This document shows, one piece after another, positions 32,201-44,200 of a DNA stretch of 64,000 bases. Position 1 is the first letter of the stretch, and each line of letters begins with the position of its first letter. The notes beneath the pieces were generated by a model, which was not told the DNA's origin, ran no database searches, and was given only the letters and a program-made list of their open reading frames with translations. Origin of the DNA: Aristolochia californica (Eukaryota; Streptophyta; Magnoliopsida; Piperales; Aristolochiaceae); assembly GCA_029961685.1 (NCBI GenBank), contig JARWKL010000002.1, positions 37,726,908 through 37,790,907 of the forward strand, read 5' to 3'. Position numbers and translations under genes: made by a program.

Positions 32201-35200
32201 GTCCGTTCGATTTCTTCCTCTCCTTGCCGTCGCCTCTGTTTTCGTCACTGCCACTTTCGTCACCGCCGCTGTTGTCGCCGTCGATGCCGCCGCTTTCGTC
32301 ACCGCCGCTTCTTTCGTCACTGCCGCTTCCGTCGTTGCCGCCATCGCCGTCTTCCCCGACGACAGGTCCTCCCTGGCGCCGTAACCCCCTTCCCTCCGCT
32401 TCGTCTCGGCGGAAAACCAGAACTAGTAAGTTCAGGGGAGAAATTAGGGGAAAAATAATCTCCCCCCCTCCCACCCGCGAAGATGATTTCACACGTGCGA
32501 GATCATAAAGTAAAAATAAAAAAAAAACTTTTTCCTTAAACTCTCCTTCCTCATAGCTTTTGAACAAATTAAAAATACATTTTATAGAAATAAGTTTCGA
32601 TGAACTATTAGTATCTCATGTTTTTTTTAAACATTTTTCTAATTGAAAATTCTTATTAAAAAATCATATAATTTTCTAAGTAAGATTTTCCTGCCAAGAT
32701 GGGGTAGAAAATTGTATAGAAAATTTTTGAAAAAGTATTTAACAGTTGATGCTGTAATACTTTTAGCATGAAACAATTTTCATTGCAATTTTGTGTTTGA
32801 CAATTTATTTGATTAAAAATTTATCGATAAGTATAATAATATATTAGATTGATTATTAATTTTTATTTATTTCCCTAGAAGAGGCAATAAGAGGTATATT
32901 TAACTTTCCTAAGAAAAATTTAAAATATTTCTTGTAATTTTCTAATAAGTCACTAATAGTAATAGGATTTTATTTAAAGGATTTATAGTTCTTACTTAGG
33001 TGATTGTAAATTGATATTGATATTTCATTTAATTTTGTTGTGTTTGATTATTGTATGGAGTTTATTCATAATGTTATGCAGGGTATGGAGTGTTTAGACT
33101 ATTTTATGGAGTGTATAAACAACTTCATGGAGTGTTTATGGAATGTATAGACAATTTTATGGAGTGTTTATGAAGTGTTTACGGAGTATTTATGCAGGTA
33201 TTATGTATATAGATTATACCCAATTTTAAGTAGAGGTCATGCCGAATTTTATATAGGTATTATATACATAGATTATGCTCAATTTTAAGTAGAGATCATG
33301 CCCAATATTATACATGTATTATATATATATGTTATGCCCAATTTTATGTAGAGGTCATGCCCAATTTTATGTAAAATGTATACATAATTTTATATACAAT
33401 TTATTTTATATATATTTTTGGAAAAGTTTTATGTTGAAGCTCGAGTTCAGCTCGAACTCAGTTAAAATTTTTGGGCTTGAGCTCGATAACAATTTTAGGC
33501 TCGAGACGAGGTTCGGCTCGAAGCTTGGTTTGAAATATTTAAATCAAGCTCGGCTCGAACATAGGCAGGTTCGGGCTCGGCTCGATACCACCCCTAGTCG
33601 TGACAGTCCAAATTCAGGGGCTGGTAACTGTGCTGGAGGAACATGGGGCGTTGCTTGTTGTCTCAGAGTGGGTAGTGATTGTGAGTTCAAAGGGGATGGA
33701 AGTGGCTGGAAAATCAATGGAGGCAAAAAAGGATTTTGTGTATGGTTATGGGGGAGCGGGAGTGGTGGGGAAAGCAATGGTGGGTTTACCGGTGGTTATT
33801 TCTCTTGGAGTAGAGTCGAGGTTGGTGAAAGGCTAACCAGGCAGTCGTGAAGTGCTCTCTAGCTGAAGTTTGTGTTGGTTAGGTCCGCAACATAAATGCC
33901 ATAATGAGGTTGTCACGGTGTTGGGCAATCTTACATTCTCTCTGACCACGAAAACTGATGACGGAAATGTAAAAGACGAAACAACTAATCCATAGTTCTA
34001 GAGTCTTGTTCGAGTAGTTCACTCCATGGTCATCCTCATTAGTTGCCAGCAGTGTACGGCTGTCGCAACGATTGAGATGTAGATGAAAGAGCGCTTGGTT
34101 CCATTAGCAATGGTAATGCGGACGACAATTCCAGAGGCACGATTAATCTTCTCCACCGTAGCAGTAGTATTTCTGTAAGCAAAATGGACAAAATCAGGCT
34201 TGTGCTGTGATTGTCTTCGCTTGGAAACAGTAATCCTGTCGTTGTGGTTGTCACCTTAGTCTTTTGTCCTTGGTGCATCGGTTGAGGTAGCACCGTGTCT
34301 TGTCTTCAGGATGCTATCTTGGTTACTGCAGGTTGAACTCGGGAGTTGTGGCTTCGCAACAGCCATAGGGTCGTCATGCTGGAGGCCAGCGCTTGCACTG
34401 ACGACAAGTGAGGGGAGATTGTCGTCAGAATTGGCCACCATAGTGGTCGTGGTCGTTGCAGATGGAATCACCTCAGTCGCAAGGGCCATTGGGATGCCAA
34501 TTATTCTTGTCAGCATCAAGCAACACAAGCCTTCCACAAATCTGAATAACGAGAAACACAAGAGTTTGAAGACAACCATGAAGAAGCATCATAGTTGTAC
34601 TTTTTGCAGTAATCATCATCCACAGGGAATCTTTTCACACATAAAACACTATGACCACTTGCATAGAAATGACTTGTTAGTGAGTTCAACCTTTTGATCC
34701 CTAGGCTTCCATGCAAACTCTTCCCAACGTACTAAGGAATACTTTTTTTTTGAAATGTTGATAACTTTATTTTAAAGAGGAGGAGGATACATCAAGGGAG
34801 ACCTCCCCTAACAACAAGAGATTGAAAGAAGGGGGTGGGGGGCAGTTTAGCACACAAATCAGTAGCCGAATTGGCTGATCTAAGTACATGAGACCAAGTA
34901 CAAGAAATGGTGGAAACAATGTCCAAAATATCAAGAGAAATCTGCTAGTGATGCCATGGGTGAAGGATGAGGTGAAACACCATCTGATGTTGACTTTGGA
35001 GTCTCCCTGCACGATAAGAACACTGAAGCGGTCTTGAAAAATATCGCAAGCCGTGAAGGAGATGAGAGAGCTCAGCAGTGCTCGAGTCAGTAATACTGAG
35101 AGGGCCAAAGCAAGAGAGTATGTCAGTGCCTCCCGGATAAAAAATCACCCCTCCAAAACCAGCCAAACCCAGGTTCCTAAAGGCGCTGCCATCAAAGTTC

Positions 35201-38200
35201 ATCTTATAATATCTGGTGGGAGGAGGTGCCCAAACAACAACTCGGTGGGAGGTAGAGGGGATGTCAAAGCATCTCTGATCAGAGACGGCCTGTAGCCGAC
35301 CAATGCTGCAAGCAAAGTAGAACATAGAAGATAAGTACTCAACAATTATGTTGAAGAGGAACGGGGAGAGGGGGTCTCCCTGACAGATGAAGCCATAGAC
35401 TGTGCCATTGAGGAACAAGGAGTACAAGGTCGAAGAGACACAACTGTGGATCCAAAACCTCCATTTGTCTCCGAACCCCATTCGCTACATAATGTTATCC
35501 AAGAGGGACCAACTAACCCGGTCGAATGCTTTCTCGAGGTCCAACTTGAGAACAAACCGTGGCTGACCCATCTTGGCAAAATGATCCACAATCTCATGCG
35601 TGGCCATAACTGAGTCTAGTATGTCACGGCCTCTGATAAAATCGCTCTGGTTTCAATGGATGATGGAAGGAAGAACAACTTTGAGACGATGAGCCAGAAT
35701 GCGGGCGATGATCTTGTACGGACTTAAAATGAGACTGATCGGCCGGTAGTCCTGAGGGCGTTCCACACTAGCTTTCTTGAGGACTAGAGCAATAAGGGAA
35801 GCACCCACGCTCTTAAATATGATTCCACGATCATAGAAACTTCGGACCATGGAAATGATATCCTATCTCAAAAGAATACTTGAAATTATCTTCAGTCTCC
35901 CCACCTTAAAAATCTTCATTGGATTGTTTCTAACAATGCAACAAGCTTTGAGGACAAAGAAATAGGGACAAAAAATTACTAGGAGTTCCCTAGAGAATAG
36001 ACCTTATCATTGTTGAATGGGAAAAAGTCTCAGCCAAAAAGTTTTAAGAAAAGTATTGGGTTATAAGATTGGGCAATAAGCCTCCAAAGTGGCTAGTCAA
36101 GGATGGAACTGGGCTTAGTCTAGTAGTGGTATCAGAGTAAGATGTGCACATGGGCCAAGGCTCAATTTGTGCTTACCAAGTTTTTTAAGTATTGTGTGCT
36201 CTGTAGGATTGGAGTTTCTATGGTGTGGGCTTTGTTGGAAGTTGTGTCCTCATCTCGAGCCATTATATGTAAGCCTCAACATGGGGTGGGGGGTGGGGGT
36301 GTTGATTCTTAAAAAGTCCCCTCGTTGAAAAGTATTAAGAAAATAACATCAGCTTATAGGTTGGGCAATAAGCTTCTTTAATGGCTAGTCATTTTGTGAT
36401 GGAACTGGACTTAAAATAATAATAACAACTGCACAACTTGCCATGGAAAGGAACTTTCCTTTCCAGGAAGACAGCCTACGCTCCTCATACTCAATAATCC
36501 TGTTCTAGATACTAGTAGGAGGCTTGCCAAAAAAATAATGGGAGCCCATAATATGTCTTAGGAAGGGGAAGAGGGCTACATCTCAAAACAGACGCATAGC
36601 CAGAGACACTTTCTTCATCTGGATTCATACCAAATATACTGGTTTTACTCCAGTTCGCTGCTTGGCATGATAACACTGATTATATCAACAGTAAGTCCTT
36701 GACATTTCGTAAGTGGTTCAAGGACCCTTCACAGAAACAAATGACATTATCCACAAACTGAAGCAAATGGAGTACAAGTATTTGAACTCTCTATAGGAAA
36801 GCCCATCATTTGCCAACAGCCACAACATATTTTAAGATAGCCAAAAGACCTTCCCCAACTATATTAACAAGGAGAGGAGACAAGGGTTCTCCTTGACAAG
36901 CTCTCTGAGATCCCTCAAAATAACCTTTCACTGAGGCAGTCAATAATATTGAGTAAGAGACAGAAGAAAGATTACTATGTATCCAGGCTTCCCACTTAGA
37001 AGGGAATCCCATCTTAGACATAATGTTATCCAAAAAATTCCAGTTGACATGGTTAAATGCCATCTCCATGTCAAGCTTGATAAGGGGGACCTGCTTTACT
37101 CTCTTTCTTGCAATCGTGACAAGTAAGTTCATGAGCAATGGGAACAGAATCTAAAATTTTCCTACCCTTAATAAAATAGGTTTTGTGAAGGATTCTGTGG
37201 GTGTCATCAAAGCTTCTTTCTCTGGTCCAATTGGTATGTGTAATGCGATGGAAGCTTCTTTCTCTACACTCATTTCTTGGTGTTCTGGTGATTCCACTCC
37301 TGCTTGAACACGATGATGAGATAATGCATGTGTGTTCTGGTTTAACTGTTTCTTGTCATCATGTTTTAAAACAGCAACCGTGTTGCTGATTCTTTAGCTA
37401 AATCAGGTTTAACAAGGACTAGTTTATTAGTCAGAGAATCCTTCTGCGATGGGGTTTGAGGTTTTTCCTCTCCCCCTCCTTTGTAATTTCCTTGTCATGA
37501 ATCACCTTGTTATTTAATGTGCTGTAAGCATCACTGATAACATGAGGGAGGACTTTGCAAGTCTTATAGAAAGTTACCAGGGCAATGATATTATAATTAC
37601 TAGTAATGAGACTAATCGGCCTATAGTCAGCAGGCTTATTAGCCCCCTCTTTCTTCAGCACTAGCACTATAAAAAAAGCTGCCATATTGGATGAGATGAC
37701 CCCATTATGATAAAAATCATGAAAAGTGGCCTGGACATCTTCCTTAATAAAGTGCCAACTGTCCTTATAGTATTCAGTGGTGAAACCGTTTGGTCCAATG
37801 ACTTTGCTGTTCAACATCAGTTGGAAGGTTGCTTCAATTTCCTTCAACATGGAAGGGTGAATTAAAACATCAGCCATAGAACTGATGACAGTTGAGAAAA
37901 ACAAATTAGCAGGAAAAGGCCTGTCCAGAAACATTAGTATAAAGATTCTGAGAGAAATTTAGTGAAGTGCTCATGATCACATCCCTATCAGTCTATCTAT
38001 AGTCAAACAGGAAATGGTATTAACCCTCCTATGCGATGATGCTATCACATGAAACATCTCGTACTAGCGTCACTCTCTTTTATCCTTTTACACTAGGCTC
38101 TTTCCTTCTAGTATTACTTTTTTTTTTTTTTTTTGAAAAGATGCTGATTTTAATTAAGAGAGCTCAAATGAGCAGGTTACAAAGGGGCAAGCCTTCCTAA

Positions 38201-41200
38201 ACAATGAGAGATTGCTGGGAGGTTCCAAATTTTGCCCATTTATCAGCCAAAGAATTGGCTGATCGAGGAATGAGGTTCCAATTACAATGAATAGATGACA
38301 CAATGGTAGCAATACAATCGGTGATAGGCCACTGGCGCCAGGGGGGGGGGGGGAAGCTATCTTTGAGCACCAACTGATGACAGTCTTAAAATCTCCTTCA
38401 GTAAACAACTTGCCATGGAGATGCTCTTTGAGGATTTGAAGGTCGAATAGAAGAGCAATCACTTCAGCAATATTTGAACAGCAATGCCCACCGACCCTGC
38501 ATAAGATAGAATAGGGTCTCAACAGTTGTCTCTGAAAACATCACCAGCTCCAGCCGGCCCAGGACAAACTAAATCACTGCAATCAAAATTGAGTTTGATG
38601 CAGTTGCAAGGGGGAGGATCCCAGGTGGCCATAATCGGAGTACTACACGGGCTTGCCATATGCGTTATCAAACCCCAATTTTCCAGAAGGGAAACACTCG
38701 ATAGAGAGGCAAACTCCTTCCCGGGTTGTAACCAACTCGAGATAAGGCACATTGCATGAGAAGTCGTGTTTTCCGAGGTGCTAGTCTTGGAGTTGAATCT
38801 CCGGTTATTGCGCTTGAGCCATAGGCACCATGGGACATGCGCAAGGCATGCCAAGATAATTAGCTTTCCAACCTAGGAAGGTGGATCCCCATAACTATCT
38901 CATAGGTTCCAAAGAGGTCCTGATGTAGCCCCATTTGGAGTCCAATCTTCTGGAAGATCTTCATCCAGACATGCCAAGAGAAATCACAATGTAATAGAAC
39001 ATGCTGGATTGTTTCATCGTTCGTACCACAGAGGGGACAAGTACGATCGGGGGCTGTGTAGCCTCTGCTATGGAGGTTGTCAGAGGTGAGGATCTGTTCC
39101 CTTATGGCCGTCCACACGAAAAATTTGATTTTACTAAGCGCCGAGAGCTTCCATGCCAAGTTTGCCTTGTGCTTCTGCATACTGTAATCTTGCTTTCTGA
39201 TATGAGAGTAGGCGGATGCAATTGTGAATCAACAATTAATACTGGGTTTCTATGTCAATTTATCAATTGCATGTTAATGGATAGTAATGCTGTTGAGTCT
39301 GGAGAGGAGAGAGCAAAATGTTAATCCCCGATGAAATGTTAGACTCCATGAGCGGTCTCTTCAAGAATTTTCCACTGAGCAGGAGAGTTCCCTCGCTACC
39401 CTAGAGAGCCCTGGGAAATCCTCAGAGAGGGGGTGGGGGCCGCACCATTCATCCAACCAAAAGAGGAGGGTCCTTCCATTGCCTGGGTGAAAAGAAGTTG
39501 TATATCTGAATATTGGGATGACTTTTGAATTGATTTCCATATCAGGGATAGGAGGCGAGTAACACCATCCTCCCTCCACTAGGCACCCAAAGGTTGAAGA
39601 TAGAACCTGACCATATCTCTCCATAGGCTGTTATGCTTGATGTTGAAGTTCCAGATCCATTTGAGCATAAGGGCAGTGTTCATCTCCTTCGTAGGCCGGA
39701 TGCCTAAACCACCCCGATTGCGGGGCATGCAAATATCCTTCCAACTCACCAAATGATATATGAAGGTGTCCCTCTGATCCTCTCCAGAGAAAACGCCGAT
39801 GGATGACATCAATCCTGTAGTAAACGGAGGCCAGATAGTGTACGAAAGATAATAAATAGTTTGGTTGTCTTGCCAAACAAGACTTGAGGAGAGTGAGTCG
39901 CCTTACAGTAGATAAAAACTTGCCCCTCCAAGTAGCTAGTTTCTTTTCAAATTTCTCAATAAGGGGGGACCAAAGCGTCATCCTAGGCCGAGAATCCAAG
40001 AGAGGGAGTCCTAGATATGTATTTGGCAAATTTCCCAATGAGCACCCCAAATAGTCAGCCATACCTTGAAGCATAGATGAGTCGATGTGATAGCCTAAGA
40101 GAGTGGTTTTCTTCCAGTTAATGTTCTAACCAAAAACCAATTCAAATAGTCCCAATATAGGACACAGTTTTCGGATCTGATCCATAGTACCAATCCCAAA
40201 AAAATGGTATCGTCTTCAAATTGAAGGATTGACACATCAAAGGCTACAGAGATCGTCGTGGGGAGGTGCCATCCCAAGTTCTTGGCTGAATAGATCAATG
40301 AGGATAGATATTCCGCTACCACATTGAAGAGCATGATTCCCATGGATCCCTTAAAATATCCACAGACCATTCCGTTGAGAAGAACGGAGTAGCTTGCAGA
40401 GGAAATGCAACTTTGAATCCAGAAACACCATTTTTCCCCGAATCCCATCTTCCCTAGGAGAGTGTCCAGAAGCTTCCAATTAACTTTGTCAAAGGTTTTC
40501 TCGAAATCAAGCTTGAGGATGAATCTGGGGAGCTTTAAAGCCTTAAAATGGTGGATGAGCTCATGACATTCCTTGGTCGAATCTAATATATTCCTTCCCT
40601 TGATAAAAGCACTCTAGCCATGATGAATGGCAAAAGGGAGAGCCCCTCTGAGGCGATTGGCAAAGAGGCGTGCAAGCACCTTGTAGGCACTGGTGGTGAG
40701 ACTGATCGGCCGGAAGTCAGATGGAAATTATGGCCCTTCCTTTTTAGGATGAGGGCAATAAATGAAGCTCTGATGCTTCTAAATCTGATGCCATGCTGAT
40801 AAAATGAGTGAACTATGCAGGCAATGTCATCTCTAATAAAGGGCCAACATCGGCGATAGAATTCCCCGTTGAAACCATCCGGGCCCGGAGCGCGATCCGG
40901 AGGAAGATCCAGTGCTGCTTTTTCAATTTCCCTACTGGAGAAAGGGAGTTTGATGAGACTAGCTACAACCGAAGGAATAGCCTGGAAATGAACCCTTTCG
41001 AAGAAAGGGTGGACTGGCTGGCAATCAGAATATAAATATGCAAAAAAGTTCACCAGTGAGTCTGAAATAAGGGATCAATCCGAGGTAATCTCACCATTGA
41101 TGCTGAGCGTGGTGATGCAGTTGGCTCTTCTCCGTGCAGAGGCGACTACATGGAAGAATTTAGTATTGACATCCCCATCGACGAGCTACTTAAATCTTCC

Positions 41201-44200
41201 ACGTTGCTTCCAGTGCATGAGCTTAGTATGAGTGAAGGACTGCATTTGCCCTTGGAGGGCATATCTTTGGGTTATTTCCGAGGAAGAGAAGCTTCTAGAT
41301 TCCTCCTCAGAGTCAAGAGTGGCAATCTGAGAAAGGACGGCAACAATGGTTTTAACATCTTGAGTTTGGCTAGGAAAGTACAACCGCTTGGGCCAACAAT
41401 GGCCATCTTCTCCCAGAAGGACTGGATAGAGGGGATCGCCATCCAAGCATTGTTGAATATGACAGAGGAGGGGGGTGGGCGGGCAACTGTTGAAGTGGGA
41501 ATCTACCATAATCAGCCAATGATCGAAAAACAACCCTATTGAGAACTTTGCCTGTGGCATTGCTATACAACTGGAGCCAGTCATTGTTGGCTAAGAAGCA
41601 ATCAAGCTTGGAGAGGACGAGGGGCTTTTTGCCATTTGACCAAGTGAAGGTCTTCCCAGATAGAGTAATCTCATCAAGGTCCCAACTGCCAATAAAGTCT
41701 GCAAATAGCCTCATGGAGGTAGTGATTCTCTGGGAGGGTGGGGATTTCTCATGGCCGAAGCACCCGTAAGCATAAGAGGAATGGGCCACCTCTGACAAGT
41801 CCTCAAAAGGTCATCCTAGAAGAGATGTCTCTCACGGATAAGGCACCAAATATTCCCTGATCCTTTGTCTCTCAGCTTGATTCCAAGGGAGTGAGTGCCA
41901 CAATAACGATTGAGCACCACAATGGTATTGGTGTCCCACACCATCAGAATGCCGCCAACCGATCCAATCACATCCATAGAAATCAATCCAAGTTCTTTAA
42001 GGGTCACAACTCGCGGATATATCCAAGGGGGTAGAGAAGTTGCCTTGGTTTCTTGAAGAATAGCAATTTTTGCCTTGGTTGAGACAAGGAGGTCCTGAAC
42101 TGAAGCGTGACAATGCACAGATCCAATTCCACGAACTTTCCAACAGAGAATGATCATTGATCACTTGTCTTCTTCTTGGACTTCTCAGACAAGTGTTTAT
42201 CTCCTCGGAGGGGTTCCGTGTAGATGATGCCCATCACCTTGGCAAGTTCCACTATCCGGGCCTAGGTTTTTGGGTAGAATTTTTGCTGTTCTGTCTGGAG
42301 AGCAGCCACATGATTTTGATCTCTTTCGCCCGGCTCTGAAAAGATGAAGTCCCCTATCTCTGGGTTGCAGGGGTATCTAGTAGTAACACTGGGACCTCCA
42401 TGGGGAAGCTGTCTTGGTTGGCCTCTATTCCGGCACAGGTAGGTGACAAGGGGAGGAGGAGAAGGAATTTTGGGGTGAGGATTTCTCGGAGGTGAGGGAG
42501 GGGGAGAGTTCATTATCTGAGTGGTGGTGGCTTGAGGGGTGTGAGGACTGTGGGGGTGATTTATAGGAGGGTTTGCGGGGCTTTTGATTGGGGGGGAGAT
42601 GGGGGTGTGGTTATTTCGGGGGATAAGACAGGAGGGTGTGGATGGTAGCAGTAGGTATCTGGGGGGGGGGGGGGGGGGGGGGGTATGGCAGGCCGTAGGA
42701 GGGAGGGACTATTGAGGAGGTAGCTGGAATAGCGTCAGTGCCAACTGTAAGATTGGCTGGGTGACGCATCTGCTGGAGAGAAGAGACCAGGGTTGCTACT
42801 CTCAATGTGTGGACAGGCTGTGAAGAATCTCTAGATTCAGCTGCAGGGCTCGAGGTCACACTTCTAAAGTCTTCCATATTTGCCAACTCAATGCGGATCC
42901 AGAATCGGGCATTATTCACCATAATGCATCGGAAGTAATGTCCTTCGCAAGGACGTATAGGATTGAAGAGGATCCGGGCCTCATCAAGGCGATGCCAGTG
43001 TTTAGTAAGAGGGTCCAGAGCAATTATGGAGCCAAACTCCGAGATGATGCCCATGAAGACTTTGTTGTGCCATAATTCCGCAGGGAGGTCGGTGACTGTA
43101 GCCCATTGCCCAAATTGACTAGAAGGAGTCGAGGGGAGCCATTCTGATATCCCAATGATGCCCAAGGGGGTGTGGGAGTGAGAGCAAGGGCCGCAGAAGA
43201 CTCTAGTTGGGTTTCAAAATGAACAAGCTAGGATTGGGGGTTGAGGTAGGAAATTCTGGGTGTGTAGGGGAGGTGAAGCTCATCGATTAACCATTGAAGG
43301 ATGCTGCATTTGACGATACTGGGGGAGGTGTGGAGTAGGATAGAGCGGGCCAAAGATTTTTGCCCTTTATGGAGCAAGTTGGGAGGGTTTTGGATGTTTC
43401 TAAGTGAATAAGGTGTGTTGGGACATGGTGGCCTGAAAAGAGGTTATGGATGGTTGGGTTAGGGGGTTTCGAAGGAAGGAGAGGTCGGCTCAGGGGGGTG
43501 TTTTGTGTCTGGTAGGGCTCGAAAATAAGGGGTGGTGGTGGTGGTGTCGCTAGAGCTGGATGCTCCCCTTGCCGGAGTCGGAGTCAGAGAGAGGCTTTGG
43601 ATGGCTTTTGCGAATTCCTTCTAGCCGAATCCTGAGTTGGTGGCCTTGGGAATATAGATCCTGGCGAGCACTGTTGAGCCACGACGATGGACGACACGAC
43701 ACTCTCTTCGTTCCCGTAAGGAGCTCACCAACCGGAAGAAAATCGAATCCTGTGTCCAAAGTTCACAGGTTCGATTGGCTTCATTTGTGACTCTTTGGAA
43801 TTGAAGAACAAAGCTTGAGATGACTTCCATCGGAACGCAAATGAAGGACATCTTCGATCCGACGGCAGAGGAGATGCGAATCACCAGTCCGGAGCTCTGG
43901 GCGACTATCTCCATTGTAACTCTGTTCTTTCCGTAGCTGAAACGGAAAGGATGGTTCCTCTTCTTTCGCCGGGAGATCCTCTTCCAGCTAGTGTCAAAAC
44001 CTTTTGTCGGAGGTTCAGGAGTCTCGTCGGAGGGAAGCTCCGAGAAATCCGAGCGTTTGGAGTGATTTTTTGCTGGATCGGTGATTGTGTACCTTCTGTG
44101 TCTTCTCGGCGAGACGCCATCATTCCATCAATCGGTGTCAGAGAAGGTGGCTGAGTCCTTGCCGAAAGTCGGGCGTTGTGGGTTCTAGTCACCGGCCGTG

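Larger units (their letters stand above)
31854..33596. mobile_element. non-autonomous hAT-like DNA transposon (1743 bp)
   Basis: The ends are inverted repeats, taggggtgg...tcga.ccgagc matching the reverse complement of the right end at about 19 of 22 positions. An 8-bp target duplication flanks them (gtcgtgat at 31846-31853 and gtcgtgac at 33597-33604, one mismatch). Eight-base duplications and TAGGG-type ends are typical of the hAT superfamily. Both subterminal regions are packed with ggctcgag and gctcgg words. No transposase frame is visible. The interior holds a G25 run, a GC-rich trinucleotide region and an AT-rich minisatellite. It inserted into LINE 1. Confidence 0.85.
30840..34300 (-). 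pseudogene. LINE 1 ORF1 remnant, split by the hAT-like element
   Basis: The minus frame 31382-30840 is rich in Pro, Ser and Thr and ends in a Gly/Pro tract that corresponds to the G18 run at 31052-31069. A WHR/N-type nucleic-acid-binding region typical of plant LINE ORF1 (DUF4283-like) lies at about 31400-31850, resuming at 33605 after the DNA transposon. A GQRECKIAQH..LIMAF block near 33930 matches the ARIYIP region of the other LINE ORF1 copies here. All frames are broken. Confidence 0.65.
26725..34528 (-). mobile_element. full-length antisense LINE 1 with RNase H, interrupted by a hAT-like element
   Basis: The reversed poly(A) (T14 at 26725-26738) begins the copy. A gccttccac duplication flanks it at 26716-26724 and 34529-34537. 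On the minus strand the order is ORF1 (34300-30840), endonuclease (about 30800-29742), RT (29654-28359), zinc-binding region (28028-27418) and RNase H (27366-26750). Without the 1751-bp hAT insertion and duplication it is about 6.05 kb, close to LINE 3. It is broken by stops and shifts, and the RT catalytic box reads FTDN in place of FADD. Confidence 0.85.

Noticed and set aside
31946..32567. Long Ala/Thr/Val- or Gly/Asp-rich frames on both strands
   Set aside because: They arise from a GC-rich trinucleotide repeat and a G25 run, where frames stay open by composition.
33314..33850. 178-codon + frame as a gene
   Set aside because: It crosses the right end of the hAT-like element and its target duplication, so it is a chance frame.
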